Shown here: one piece after another, positions 34,204 through 44,053 of the stretch
How the letters are laid out: every line of letters starts with the position of its first letter
Position numbering within the stretch: the stretch's first letter is position 1
Assembly (NCBI RefSeq): GCF_000382205.1
Contig: NZ_KB907791.1
Location: 186,001 to 250,000, forward strand
DNA length: 64,000 nucleotides
Source of the DNA: Dyadobacter beijingensis DSM 21582
GTDB lineage: Bacteria > Bacteroidota > Bacteroidia > Cytophagales > Spirosomataceae
Direction: 5' to 3'
Position numbers and translations under genes: made by a program
Notes under the pieces: model-generated
What the model saw: only the letters and a program-made list of their open reading frames with translations
Told to the model about the DNA's origin: nothing
The model's database searches: none

Positions 34204-36660
34204 TTACCTGTTTGAAACCAGAAATCTGACGGTTACCTGCACGCCCTGGTTGTTTTCGATGGCCAGGGTGCCGTTCAGTTGCCCGGCGAGGCCCTGCATC
34301 AGTTCGAGGCCCAGCGAGTTGTGCTGCATGGTATCGAGGCCGGGCGGCAGGCCGATGCCGTTATCCGCGATTCTCAGCAGGAGGTGGTCGGGCCCGTCGT
34401 GTTTCAATTCGATGCATACGGTGCCTTTCTTGCCATTCAGAAAAGCATATTTAATCGCGTTGACAATGCTTTCCGTGACGATGAGCCCCAGTGGGATTGC
34501 CTGCGAGACGTCGAGTTCCAGGGATTCTATTTCCTGCCGGAAGGTAATCTGGCCACCGTCGTCGAAGCTCTCGTGCAGGTAGCGCGCGAGGTCGGCGATG
34601 TATTCAGGCATCGAAATCGTCGTGGTGTTTTCGTCCTGATAAAGTTTCTGGTGAATGAGCGACATGGCCTGCATGCGCCGGAGGCTGTCTTTGACCGCAA
34701 GAATGGCCGCATCGTCTTCCAGGTATACCGATTGCGAATAGAGCAGGCTGGTCACCATTTGCAGGTTGTTTTTCACGCGGTGATGCACCTCTTTGATGAG
34801 CCATTCCTTCTCTTTGAGCAACTTGTCCTGCTCGGCATTCAGGGTTTCCAGGAAGGTATTCTTCTGGTCGAGCTCCCGCTGGTTCGCTTCCAGCTGGCGG
34901 TTGCTGCGTTGTTTGATCAGGTAGCGGTTGAGCAGCAGCAGGACGATGATCAGCAGCAGCAGCAGGCCAGCCAGGGTGATGTTTTTCGTCCGGTGCGCCT
35001 GTTCGGCCCGTACGCGTTCGAGCTGGTTCTGGCTGTCGAGCAGCTTGATGCTTTTATCCTTTTTCTCGGCCTCGTATTTGACCAGCAACTCCTCCGCCCG
35101 TTTGCGCTGTTCGTAGCTGAAAACGGAGTCGGTAAACTGGTAGCTAAGGTTCAGGTTTTTAATGGCTTCGAGGTAGTTTCCCTCCGTGGAATCCAGTTTG
35201 TAGAGGTTGTAATAGTAATTGTCGTTGGCCAGTATATCGAACGTCGACGCGAAGTTCCTGCCTTTTTCCAGGAGCTCCCTCGATCTGGCCGTTTTGCCGA
35301 TAATGCGGTAGAAACTGGATATATTGAAATAGGCATGGGGAAATTCGTCGAAGATATAATCGATGGGGAACTGGTCCGCCATTTCCAGAAAGACGTTGAA
35401 GTTGCGTTCGGCGGCAGGAAAGTTTTTCAGGTTTTCAAAAGTAATACCCAGCAGATAGGCAAAATGCATCTTCTCGAAGTAACTATCCGGCGGATAGTCC
35501 CGCTGCATTTCTTTCAATAAGGCCAGCGCTTCCTGCCAACGGCCCATCAGGTTCAATACGCCTACTTTGCCGATCACGCTCCGGTACCATATCAGCTTGG
35601 TCTCCGCCGATTTGGTGGCCAGTCCTTTGTCGAACCAGACTAGGGCTTCGGGGTATTTAAACAGGCGGTCGTATACGACGCCCCTGCGGATGTAAAAGTA
35701 GGGTGCGAAAACGGAATCGGCTTTGGAGGCCAGGCAAGCCATACTGCGGTTGGAATAGGCCAATGCATTCGTCAGCGCCCCCTTCCGGTAGGCGAGCCAG
35801 GAGAGGGCGTCGAGAGGGTACTGCTGATGGCGGAAATGGATCGCCGCCTGTAACTGAACGATTTTCTGCAGCAGGCCTTCGGCTAAATCGTATTTTTTGG
35901 TGATAAAGTTTTCGATGTTGATCTGCGAGATGGCTTCGATCTCCTTTTCTTTCGCATGGATTGCTTTAAAAACAGTCAGTGCTTTCTCGAAACGGGCTAC
36001 ACGCTCGGGCTGTCCGTACCGGGTCAACTCGCCGGCATTCAGTGCGGCGCGGGCTGCCGCCAACGCATTGCCTGCGTGCCGTGCCAGCGCCTCCGCCTGC
36101 GTGAACATTCCCTGACTTTCCTCCGGCCGCCCCGACTGGTGCAGCCAATGGCCTTGCAGGATCAGGCTTTCGATTTTCCATCGTACAGGCGCCTTTTCAC
36201 TGAGTGTGAGCGCTTCCTGTATATACTTCGATGCATTCGCGAGGTCTGGTCTGTCCGAGCCGGGTTTGAAAACATAGTAGGTGCCCAGTTCCAGCAGCAG
36301 GCGCAGGCGCGCTTCGCCGCGGAGTTTGGAAAGCAGTGATCTCGCTTCGGTGATGTTTCCGGCGTCGATCAGCCTGCTTCCGGGGGACGGCGTACCGTCG
36401 CTGTACCCCTCGTTGTAGGGCAGGAGGGGGCTCAGCCGGTACACTTTACAGGGAATCCGTATGGCGCTGTCCATATCGACCTGCCCCTGGCTGATCGTAT
36501 GGATATATTGGGCGGTGACGCGGATCAGTAACCGTTTTTTGGCTACATCGTCATACCCGCTCAGGTCCGGCTGTGCGTACGCGCCCGCAGCGAACAGCGA
36601 GAGCGCGAGCGACCCGAAAACGAGCCGCATTACGGAGGTTAGGAGTAGTGCACAGTCCAT
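34204..36660 (-). CDS. TPR sensor histidine kinase (HisKA_2 type)
   Basis: About 818 residues. A signal peptide ending near GAYAQ is followed by a periplasmic region with TPR-like helices (roughly 60-520; for example AAARAALNAGELTRYGQ, GITFENLKNFPAAERNFNVF). One membrane helix lies at about 555-575 (ITLAGLLLLLIIVLLLLNRYL), then a coiled coil, and the kinase. The phosphoacceptor is about His627 in EVHHRVKNNLQM, the HisKA_2 signature. The ATPase has the N box ESIVNAIKYAF and DNGIGLPPG. Start is ambiguous: an ATG 30 bases further in also leaves a full signal peptide. It should phosphorylate the sigma-54 regulator encoded next to it. Confidence 0.9.
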   Translation of the reverse strand: MDCALLLTSVMRLVFGSLALSLFAAGAYAQPDLSGYDDVAKKRLLIRVTAQYIHTISQGQVDMDSAIRIPCKVYRLSPLLPYNEGYSDGTPSPGSRLIDAGNITEARSLLSKLRGEARLRLLLELGTYYVFKPGSDRPDLANASKYIQEALTLSEKAPVRWKIESLILQGHWLHQSGRPEESQGMFTQAEALARHAGNALAAARAALNAGELTRYGQPERVARFEKALTVFKAIHAKEKEIEAISQINIENFITKKYDLAEGLLQKIVQLQAAIHFRHQQYPLDALSWLAYRKGALTNALAYSNRSMACLASKADSVFAPYFYIRRGVVYDRLFKYPEALVWFDKGLATKSAETKLIWYRSVIGKVGVLNLMGRWQEALALLKEMQRDYPPDSYFEKMHFAYLLGITFENLKNFPAAERNFNVFLEMADQFPIDYIFDEFPHAYFNISSFYRIIGKTARSRELLEKGRNFASTFDILANDNYYYNLYKLDSTEGNYLEAIKNLNLSYQFTDSVFSYEQRKRAEELLVKYEAEKKDKSIKLLDSQNQLERVRAEQAHRTKNITLAGLLLLLIIVLLLLNRYLIKQRSNRQLEANQRELDQKNTFLETLNAEQDKLLKEKEWLIKEVHHRVKNNLQMVTSLLYSQSVYLEDDAAILAVKDSLRRMQAMSLIHQKLYQDENTTTISMPEYIADLARYLHESFDDGGQITFRQEIESLELDVSQAIPLGLIVTESIVNAIKYAFLNGKKGTVCIELKHDGPDHLLLRIADNGIGLPPGLDTMQHNSLGLELMQGLAGQLNGTLAIENNQGVQVTVRFLVSNR

Positions 36661-36979
36661 AGGTATAAATCTAACCAACTAAATTGAAAACCCGGTGCGC
36701 AACAACGACGGAATTCGCCTGCAATACCACAACTACACCGATCTGTACATTGAAGCGCAATCGTGATCGGCGGAATTTTGCGTCCGACAGTTCCCGCTGC
36801 CCATTGCATTCTCTCTCACCAGGTTCCCGGCCACCGGCCAGGGATTCCACTTAATCTTGACAAATATGGCCCCAATTGACCAGTTCAGCCACGATCAGTT
36901 CGTCAGCGACGAATGCGGCGATTCGCTTTGGAATGAAGAAAACCTCAATCCTCCCACCGCACCCGCCGCGAGCCGGCCG

Positions 36980-37855
36980 ATGAAGACCGGGACCAGGCAC
37001 CAGTTCATCGAAATTAACGGTGTCAACATCTTTTACCGGGATGCGGGGCCGGCAGACGCACCCGTGGTGGTGTTGCTTCACGGCTACCCGGCGTCGTCGC
37101 ATATGTTCCGCAACCTCATGCACGAGCTTTCGGACAAATACCGCCTCATCGCACCCGATTACCCCGGTTACGGACGGAGCGAGCAGCCGAAGATCGCGGA
37201 TTTCGAATATACGTTCGCCAACTACGCGGTGATCGTTCAGAAGCTGCTGGAAATGCTGGACATTGAGACGTTCAGTCTGTACCTGATGGATTACGGCGCA
37301 CCGGTCGGCTGGCGGATCGCCTCGGGGAATCCGGCAAAAATCCAGACGCTCATCGTGCAGAACGGCTGCGCGTACGAGGAAGGGCTGGAAACATTCTGGG
37401 ACCCGATCAAAGCCTACTGGGCCGACCGGAACGACAAGGAATCCGAAGACAAACTGCGCGGTTTTCATTCGCCCGATGGCCTGCGATGGCAGTATACCCA
37501 CGGCGTGCCCGACCCGGCGGTGATCAGTCCCGACAACTGGGAAATCGACCTGCGCCACCTCGAAAGGGAGGAGAACGGGCAGATCCAGCTGGACCTGTTT
37601 TACGATTACCGGACAAATGTGGCCCTGTACCCGCAATGGCAGCAGTACCTGCGCGAGCTGAGCCCTGAAATGCTGATCGTGTACGGAAAGAACGACTACA
37701 TTTTCCCGGCATCGGGTGCGGAAGCATATAAGAAGGATGTCAAAAACCTGGAATACCACCTGTTCGATGCGGGGCATTTCGCGCTCGAAAGCGTGGGCGA
37801 CGAGATCGCCGCAACGATCCGCGACTTTCTCGACCGGAAAGTAGCACCGAATTAA
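36980..37855 (+). CDS. Alpha/beta hydrolase, haloalkane dehalogenase/epoxide hydrolase group
   Basis: A 291-residue hydrolase (alternative starts at 36866 and a TTG at 36857 would add about 40 residues that do not look conserved). VVVLLHGYPASSHMFRN holds the HGxP oxyanion motif, and the nucleophile position is Asp in LMDYGAPVGW, which marks dehalogenases and epoxide hydrolases rather than serine esterases. Later FDAGHFALES supplies the His and VYGKNDYIFP an acidic residue. Cytoplasmic with this start. Substrate may be an epoxide, haloalkane or other small molecule; not decidable here. Confidence 0.88.
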   Translation: MKTGTRHQFIEINGVNIFYRDAGPADAPVVVLLHGYPASSHMFRNLMHELSDKYRLIAPDYPGYGRSEQPKIADFEYTFANYAVIVQKLLEMLDIETFSLYLMDYGAPVGWRIASGNPAKIQTLIVQNGCAYEEGLETFWDPIKAYWADRNDKESEDKLRGFHSPDGLRWQYTHGVPDPAVISPDNWEIDLRHLEREENGQIQLDLFYDYRTNVALYPQWQQYLRELSPEMLIVYGKNDYIFPASGAEAYKKDVKNLEYHLFDAGHFALESVGDEIAATIRDFLDRKVAPN

Positions 37856-37965
37856 GACAGTGACATGGGTTACAAAAACAAAAAAGAGCCGGATATTGCA
37901 AGTAGAATGCGGCAGGAGCGACCTGTATAAGTATTCTTTGCTTATTAACTCTTAATTTATAACTC

Positions 37966-38814
37966 ATGTCAAAATCCTTGTTTTTAGTGCTCGCCGGGTT
38001 GGTTGCAGGCACATTTTCTGCCAGTCAGGCGCAAACAATCGAGTTAACACCGGTTTGGGAAAGCGATACGACATTGCGCACGCCCGAAAGCGTTTTGTAT
38101 GAACCGGGCCAGAATGTGTTGTATGTGGCTTGTACCAACGGAGGCCCGAGCCTGGATAATAAGAGCAGCTACATTGCCAAAGTGGGGCTGGACGGGAAGG
38201 TGATTAAATTGAAGTTTACCGAAAACCTCAACTCGACCAAAGGTATGGGCGTGCTGGGAAAAAAACTATATGTGACGGAGATGACACAGGTAGCGGAAAT
38301 CGACCTGGCAACGGGCAAAATCCTGAACCGTTACCCGGTAGAAGGCGCCAAGTTCCTCAACGACATTGCTGTGGATACGAAAAAAGGCATTGTGTACGTC
38401 ACGGACTCCGGCCACGGAAAGGTATGGGCATTGAATGACGGCAAGATCGGCCTCGTGCTCGAAGGCGACCCGCTGAAAGGCACCAACGGGCTCCTGTTTG
38501 AAAACAACCAGCTGCTGATCGGCAACGGCGACGGCACGCTGTACAGCATGGACCCGGCCAGCAAAAAGCTCAGCCCGATCGCCAAAGTTTCGGGCGGCAT
38601 CGACGGTATCGTCGGTTTGGGCAACAAGTCCTACATCGTAACCGAATGGGCGGGTAAAGTATGGCACGTGAAAGCCGATGGCACAACGGAGCTCAAAAGC
38701 GACACCTCGCCGCAGAAGATCAATTCGGCGGACGTAGCCTACAACCCGAAGACGAAGGTGCTTTTCGTCCCTACGTTTTTTCACAATACGGTGAAGGCAT
38801 ACTCGGTAAAATAA
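37966..38814 (+). CDS. SMP-30/gluconolactonase-like beta-propeller protein, exported
   Basis: A 282-residue protein with a signal peptide ending near SQAQ (residue 23) and six-bladed propeller repeats of the SMP-30/NHL kind (TPESVLYEPGQNVLYVAC, LNDIAVDTKKGIVYVTDSG, GTNGLLFENNQLLIGNGDG, NSADVAYNPKTKVLFVP). The regular spacing of hydrophobic strands with N-D and D-S-G turns supports the fold. It may be a metal-dependent lactonase or a binding protein; key metal residues cannot be assigned with confidence. A strong terminator follows. Confidence 0.85.
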   Translation: MSKSLFLVLAGLVAGTFSASQAQTIELTPVWESDTTLRTPESVLYEPGQNVLYVACTNGGPSLDNKSSYIAKVGLDGKVIKLKFTENLNSTKGMGVLGKKLYVTEMTQVAEIDLATGKILNRYPVEGAKFLNDIAVDTKKGIVYVTDSGHGKVWALNDGKIGLVLEGDPLKGTNGLLFENNQLLIGNGDGTLYSMDPASKKLSPIAKVSGGIDGIVGLGNKSYIVTEWAGKVWHVKADGTTELKSDTSPQKINSADVAYNPKTKVLFVPTFFHNTVKAYSVK

Positions 38815-38836
38815 GCGTATCGGACCGCAAATAAAG

Positions 38837-38880
38837 AAGGCTGGCAGCTTACCGGAAAGGTAGCAGCCAGCCTTTTTTAT
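38837..38880 (+). terminator. Intrinsic terminator after the beta-propeller gene
   Basis: AAGGCTGGC (38837-38845) pairs with GCCAGCCTT (38866-38874), with further pairing of the inner AGCTTACC/GGTAGC, and a T6 run follows. It also lies downstream of the convergent T9SS gene. Confidence 0.85.
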
Positions 38881-38897
38881 GCACTTACTTACTGATA

Positions 38898-41800
38898 TTA
38901 CTTATTCACCACCACCTTCCGTACCACCTGCGCACCATCCTTTGTCACGATCTTTACCAGGTACATGCCGCCTGCGAGGCCGCCGAGGTCAATGCCGTTT
39001 TCAGGGACGCCGTTGTATTGCGCTACCACTTGCCCGTTTGTATTGGTCAACGAAATGCGGCTGACCAATTTCGGATCGATACCGTTGATTTGGAGCACGT
39101 GCGATGCCGGGTTCGGATAGATTCGTGCGCCGATGCCTGCGGTACCCAGTTTCACGCTGATGGCACGTGAGTAAGCGAAGGTGTTGTCGCGGTCGACGGT
39201 TTTCAAACGGTAATAGTTGATTCCCGACAGGGGTGCTTCGTCGATCGCCGTGTAGCTGTTCGATTCGCGGCTGTCGCCGGTGGCGGCAGTCTCTGCAATC
39301 TTGTTCCAGTTTCTGGCGTCGGTACTGCGCTCCACGTCGAAATGCGATGCATTGGTTTCTTCCGCCGTTTTCCAGGACAGGCGCACCATGTTTTCCTGTG
39401 CGGTGGCTTCAAAACTCACGAGTGTCACCGGCAATGCGCCTTCCCAGGTGAGGGTGTAGGTGGCCGGTGTCGGGTCGGTCATGCCATCCGCGTCCACATA
39501 GGCATAATCGAACGATGTTTTTACATAACCTGCACCAGTCATTTTGATACTGAACTTCGAAGGGTCCGGGAACAACGTTTTGTTTGTTATTTCATCCTGG
39601 GTCACCACCGAGCCATCGTAACGCAGCTCTCCGTTTGTCGGAAGCGAGGTGATGATCACACCGCGCGGATCGGCGTGGGTGCCCGTTTTGCCCAGATAGT
39701 CGCCGTCTTCAAAATCACTGCCGGATACCAATGGCGGATTTCCTTCGGCTCCATCGAGTGGGATCACCTGGTCGACCGACGGTCTGGCGATCGGCGCCGA
39801 AACACTGTTCGAATTCGGTACGTGCAGGTAAGTGACGGTAATCGTCGCCACGTCCGAGAGTCCGGTAGAAATCTCCGTCAGCGTATAGTTAATCGGGGTC
39901 GGGTTGCCGGTTGCGCCGCTCACAGGAGTGAATGTCACTTCGCCGGTGGCTGGCACGTACGTCCATTCGCCTTCTCCGGTAACGGTTAGCGTATGCTGAA
40001 TACCGTCCGTCGATGGGTCGAGGTCGACGGTTACCTGCGCGGTGGCGGGAATGGTGCCGTAGCCAAGTTTGTCGTTGGTAAGAATGGTCAGCGTGGCCAC
40101 GCTTTCCGGGGCATTGTTCAGGCTCTGGTCGTCTCCCGCTATCGGTGGCAGCACTACCACGGCATCGTCTTTGTTATTGTCTTGATTATCATCATTTTCG
40201 TTGCCCTGTACGATCGCTGTGTTCAGGTAAGGCCCTGTCGCATTCACTTTCGCCGTTACGGTCATCGTCACCACTTCGTTTTCAGCCAGCGTGCCGATCA
40301 GCCAGGTGTCGGTGGCCGCATTCCACGAACCTTTTGAAACACTCACATTCTCAACGGTGTAGCCGTCCGGGATTTCGTCGGTCACGATCACGCCTGTCGC
40401 AGTCAGCGGGTTGTCCTTGTTTTTAAGCAGGGGGATGTTGGTAGCCTGGATGGTAAAAGTCACCGTTCCGCCCACCGTTGCCGGGCTTGGGGAAATCGTT
40501 TTGGTCACCGCCAGGTCTACATCTGAAGTATAGTTGAAATTCAATTCGCGCACGATCTCGTCGTTGTAGGCGCCGGTCCAGGTATTAATGGTATTGTTCT
40601 GGCTGAAACCGTTATCGCCGTTCGCCCACCATTTGTGGTCGGGGCCTAACACACCGGTCACGTTGACTTTCACACTGCGGGGGCTGAGCGTGGATGTGTT
40701 GGGGATGTTGTTTCTGGCAATGTTGGTATCGTCCCAGTACAGCTTATCATTAATCGGCTCGGTACCGGAGCGCAGCGGCCGCACGTGCTTGATCGAGATG
40801 CCGAGGCTTTGCTCCATATCGTAGATCGGGAAATGCACGGGATAGAACAGCAGCGAGGATACAAAGTGAATGGCTGTGCCGGTAGGTACATCCGCGCCTG
40901 CGCCGTCCTTGCCGTTCCAGTAGATCTGGTAGTTGCCGGCGGCACCATATTCATTGGACAGGATCACGTCGTTTCCATCGAAAAAGCCATTGCCGTTGAG
41001 GTCAATCAGGATATCCACGATGGACGGGTTATCGATATTGACGGTAAAAGTTGCCTGGCCTGCCGCCGGATTGGACGCCGGCCTTCTTGAAAACACCGCT
41101 TCGAACGTTGCCACCGGAAGGGGCGGGGACGGCCATACGCTGGCGTCCGGATTTCCTACAAAAAGCGGAAAATGCGCATTCGAGGAAGATCCGGTCATGG
41201 AACGGCGGTTTTCCTCGAAACCCGCATTGCTTTTAGGACCGTCCAGGTTAGCAAAAAATATCGCGTAACCCGAGTTGCTGCTCCCAAAATTGGCATACTT
41301 TACATAGAAATCCTGAGCCGGCGTATAGGTATTATCGATAGGTATATAAAAGCCGAAGTTAGCGGGGGAAGAAGTTGCGCTGGCAACCCCCGCGCTAGAA
41401 GGCAGGTCGTTGACGACGCTCCAATATTTACAGTACAAACGACCATTGTGCCGGGTATAATTCCCTGCGGAACCCGACGCAACGGTAACATCCCAGTAGT
41501 TGAATTCCAGGTTATTGGATTCGATTTCAACCCAGTATGCCCTGGCCGCGCCGGTATTATTGGTGAATGAATAAGCCGAATATCCTGTTCCCGTCACCTG
41601 GGTAGGCCCGGCAGTGGCAGCGGCGGCATTGGCAGGCCGGCCGTCAGCTGCGCCAGACCCCTGCGTAATGGCCTGTGATTTCGCCAGCACCCGGTTCGGA
41701 GCGGCGGTGGCGGTAGGGTAAAATCCGGTCGACGAGTTATCGTAATACCAGTTGAACGTGATCGGATTGCTGCCGGAAGACGTCCTGAAACCAAAAAAGA

Positions 41801-42161
41801 CGGTTTCGTTCGGTTTAACCCAGACGTACATACGGTGCGCTGCGTTGTACGAGCCGGTGTTGGACGGGAGCATCATGAAACCCCTGGTCACATAGCCCGT
41901 ATTGCCGCCGCCCGAGTTGCTGGTGGAGGGTACGTAGAGGTTAACCTGCCGGTTGTCGGTTACGCCCCAGGCGCCCGAACCTTCGGCGAAAACATGGTTT
42001 GCACCGCAAAATGCGGCCACAGTGAGCATTGCCGCACGAACGGCCAGGAGGGTGACCGTCCGTGAAGGACGAGTCAGGAGATGGAGGAGGGTAAGGCCCG
42101 GCCTAAACCAATGCCGGAATAAGTCCTTTGTGAAACGTTGATTGGTAAATTCTATTCGCAT
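38898..42161 (-). CDS. Large T9SS-secreted surface protein with DUF11 repeat
   Basis: A 1087-residue protein with a long N-terminal leader (positive segment, hydrophobic core about 36-55, end near HVFAEG). The N-terminal 500 residues are Ser/Asn/Gly-rich and beta-like. A DUF11-type repeat follows near 550-650 (VDLAVTKTISPSPATVGGTV), then other Ig-like domains. The C-terminal part has a fibronectin-like module (VTLVSFEATAQENMVRLSWK) and the type A sorting domain ending in YPNPASHVLQINGI and GGMYLVKIVTKDG, the signal for type IX secretion and surface attachment. It is probably an adhesin or matrix protein. The module just before the sorting signal is shared with the gene at 58476. Confidence 0.9.
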   Translation of the reverse strand: MRIEFTNQRFTKDLFRHWFRPGLTLLHLLTRPSRTVTLLAVRAAMLTVAAFCGANHVFAEGSGAWGVTDNRQVNLYVPSTSNSGGGNTGYVTRGFMMLPSNTGSYNAAHRMYVWVKPNETVFFGFRTSSGSNPITFNWYYDNSSTGFYPTATAAPNRVLAKSQAITQGSGAADGRPANAAAATAGPTQVTGTGYSAYSFTNNTGAARAYWVEIESNNLEFNYWDVTVASGSAGNYTRHNGRLYCKYWSVVNDLPSSAGVASATSSPANFGFYIPIDNTYTPAQDFYVKYANFGSSNSGYAIFFANLDGPKSNAGFEENRRSMTGSSSNAHFPLFVGNPDASVWPSPPLPVATFEAVFSRRPASNPAAGQATFTVNIDNPSIVDILIDLNGNGFFDGNDVILSNEYGAAGNYQIYWNGKDGAGADVPTGTAIHFVSSLLFYPVHFPIYDMEQSLGISIKHVRPLRSGTEPINDKLYWDDTNIARNNIPNTSTLSPRSVKVNVTGVLGPDHKWWANGDNGFSQNNTINTWTGAYNDEIVRELNFNYTSDVDLAVTKTISPSPATVGGTVTFTIQATNIPLLKNKDNPLTATGVIVTDEIPDGYTVENVSVSKGSWNAATDTWLIGTLAENEVVTMTVTAKVNATGPYLNTAIVQGNENDDNQDNNKDDAVVVLPPIAGDDQSLNNAPESVATLTILTNDKLGYGTIPATAQVTVDLDPSTDGIQHTLTVTGEGEWTYVPATGEVTFTPVSGATGNPTPINYTLTEISTGLSDVATITVTYLHVPNSNSVSAPIARPSVDQVIPLDGAEGNPPLVSGSDFEDGDYLGKTGTHADPRGVIITSLPTNGELRYDGSVVTQDEITNKTLFPDPSKFSIKMTGAGYVKTSFDYAYVDADGMTDPTPATYTLTWEGALPVTLVSFEATAQENMVRLSWKTAEETNASHFDVERSTDARNWNKIAETAATGDSRESNSYTAIDEAPLSGINYYRLKTVDRDNTFAYSRAISVKLGTAGIGARIYPNPASHVLQINGIDPKLVSRISLTNTNGQVVAQYNGVPENGIDLGGLAGGMYLVKIVTKDGAQVVRKVVVNK

Positions 42162-42637
42162 AGCTGATATGAGGGTATTGATTGTGGAAATTCATCGTAA
42201 TATTTGGATATCCCCACACTACTACTTGCAACCGCGAACCGCTTTCCATGCGGTTTTTGACGGGTTTTCTTTGCAAAAGTCTCTTTCCGATTACATCGCA
42301 AGTATAGACGTTTATCCTTCCGCGGTTTGCAATTTTGGGGTGAGAGCAGCCAATTTCAGGGGTGTAATGCCCTGTTCATGGGGAGATGATTTTGGGCGAT
42401 CAAATGCCTTCGGTAGTGCGTGAATTTTTACTACAAAACCGCGTCAGGACTGCGCTATGAATATTTTGCAGAAGCTACGACCCGGGTTGCGGCGAACGTT
42501 CGCAAATACTTGACGAACCGCATTCCAATTCCACCTGGCCGCATCAATAGGCAGGCCGCGTAAGCATTTATTACCCTAGGTGAATGCTTTTGGCATGAAA
42601 AGGCGGGAGGTTTGCAGAAAAATAAAAATCATAACCA
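42162..42637. other. 476-base gap without a clear gene
   Basis: Short open frames exist on both strands but none looks coding. The part next to the T9SS gene should hold its promoter: TATACTTG (minus, 42306-42299) approximates the Bacteroidota -7 element TAnnTTTG. The remainder up to the peptidase start shows no gene, RNA or strong repeat that I can identify. Confidence 0.5.
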
Positions 42638-43684
42638 ATGAAAATGACCGATATGTCTTTGCGCAAACTCAAAAACACTCCTTTTTACCTCTTTCTCGCT
42701 GTCTGGATGGCGGCTTGCGTAGGTAAAGAATCGGAAACAATACATTCGCCGGAGTATTTTGCGTCCGATACCTCCAAAGTGCAGGCCGGCGGCGTGCAGA
42801 TGGTGCCGGTTACCACGCCGGGCGGGAAGTTTAATGTATGGACGAAGCGGATCGGCAACAATCCTAAAATCAAGGTGATCCTGCTTGCCGGCGGCCCTGG
42901 TTTCCCGCACGACTATCTCGAAGTTTTCGAAAGTTTTTTTCCAAAAGAAGGCATTGAATTTTACTATTACGACGAGCTGGGTTCCGGTAATTCGGACAAG
43001 CCGGCGGACTCCACGCGGTACAATGTAGGCCGCGCTGTGGAAGAATTGGAGCAGGTAAGGCAGGCATTGGGCCTGGGAAAAGATAACCTGTACCTGCTCG
43101 GTCATTCCTGGGGCGGACTGCTGGCGATGGAATATGCATTGAAATACCAGCAGAACCTGAAAGGCCTGATTGTTTCCAACATGGTTTCGAGCGGTAGGGA
43201 ATTTAACCGCTACATTCAGGAAGAACTTGTGAAACAAATCCCCGCAGCTGCGCTCGACACCATCAACCAGCTCACGGCAAAAAACGATTTCGGCAACCCG
43301 AGGTACACGGCATTGGTTACCGAGCATTTTTACAGCCGCTTCGTCTGCCGCCTGCCCGTTTCGGAATGGCCGGAACCATTTACCCGCGCGCTCGGAAAAC
43401 TCAACCAGCCCTATTACCTCGCCATGCAAGGCCCGAGCGAGTTCGGCATCATCGGCAGCCTCAAAGACTGGGACATCAGCCGCCGGTTGAAAGACATCAA
43501 AGTGCCGGCCCTGATGATCGGCGCCAGATACGACGAAATGGACCCCGGACACATGCAATGGATGAGCAAGCAGGTCGCCAATGGCACATACCTCTATTGC
43601 GACAACGGCAGCCACCTGGCCATGTACGACCAGCAGCAGGTGTATATGAACGGGGTGGTTGCGTTTCTGCGGAATGGGAATTAG
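42638..43684 (+). CDS. Proline iminopeptidase-family alpha/beta hydrolase, lipoprotein
   Basis: A 348-residue protein with a lipoprotein signal (FYLFLAVWMAAC, lipidated Cys near residue 27). The hydrolase has ILLAGGPGFPHDYLE (GGPG oxyanion motif of the proline iminopeptidase S33 family), YYDELGSGNSD, nucleophile Ser in LYLLGHSWGGLLAMEYAL and late His in NGSHLAMYDQQQVY. Such enzymes remove N-terminal proline or other residues from peptides; the anchor suggests a periplasmic or surface role. An earlier catalytic Asp is likely in GARYDEMDPGH. Confidence 0.88.
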   Translation: MKMTDMSLRKLKNTPFYLFLAVWMAACVGKESETIHSPEYFASDTSKVQAGGVQMVPVTTPGGKFNVWTKRIGNNPKIKVILLAGGPGFPHDYLEVFESFFPKEGIEFYYYDELGSGNSDKPADSTRYNVGRAVEELEQVRQALGLGKDNLYLLGHSWGGLLAMEYALKYQQNLKGLIVSNMVSSGREFNRYIQEELVKQIPAAALDTINQLTAKNDFGNPRYTALVTEHFYSRFVCRLPVSEWPEPFTRALGKLNQPYYLAMQGPSEFGIIGSLKDWDISRRLKDIKVPALMIGARYDEMDPGHMQWMSKQVANGTYLYCDNGSHLAMYDQQQVYMNGVVAFLRNGN

Positions 43685-43722
43685 CGGCTTACAGCTTCTC
43701 TCGTTGTAACAGAAGTCACAAA

Positions 43723-43925
43723 TCAAACCCCAGCGCCTTCATCCTCATAATCCCGCACTTCTTCCAACGAAATCCGGAACGCGTTCACTATGCCCCGGCC
43801 GTATGCGGCCTGTTCCACTTCGGCGAAGTAGTTGGCCGGGTTGCGGTTCAGGCTCAGCTCGCCTACCGGAATAAGCGGGTAATCGCCGTGCGTGCCGTGA
43901 GGGTTTCTGAAAGCCTGACGGATTA
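43723..43925 (-). pseudogene. Catalase gene remnant
   Basis: On the minus strand a short frame reads YPLIPVGELSLNRNPANYF followed by AEVEQAAY. This is a near-perfect match to the conserved haem-catalase segment VGxLxLNRNPxNYFAEVEQxAF. Only about 45 residues are recognisable: no catalase start, distal His motif or proximal Tyr region is found beside it, and beyond AEVEQAAY the match fades. The remaining part of the frame upstream does not look coding. It is a decayed piece of a clade 1/3-type catalase gene, left between a peptidase gene and an unknown gene. Confidence 0.75.
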
Positions 43926-44053
43926 TTGGTATTTCAACAAAAAATCGCAGGGTAATATTTTGTAAGGCATTGGATATGAGTTGGTTGATTATTTGGCACG
44001 AATTCTGCGATGGATCGGTCGTATAGTTTCTCACCAAAAACCTTAATCAACTC

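Noticed and set aside
36857..36979. TTG or early ATG start of the dehalogenase-like hydrolase
   Set aside because: The added 40 residues are not like the family; homology begins right after the ATG at 36980. The choice remains open.
42142..42423. Small plus-strand frame upstream of the T9SS gene
   Set aside because: It overlaps the divergent promoter region, has no coding composition and no recognisable motif.
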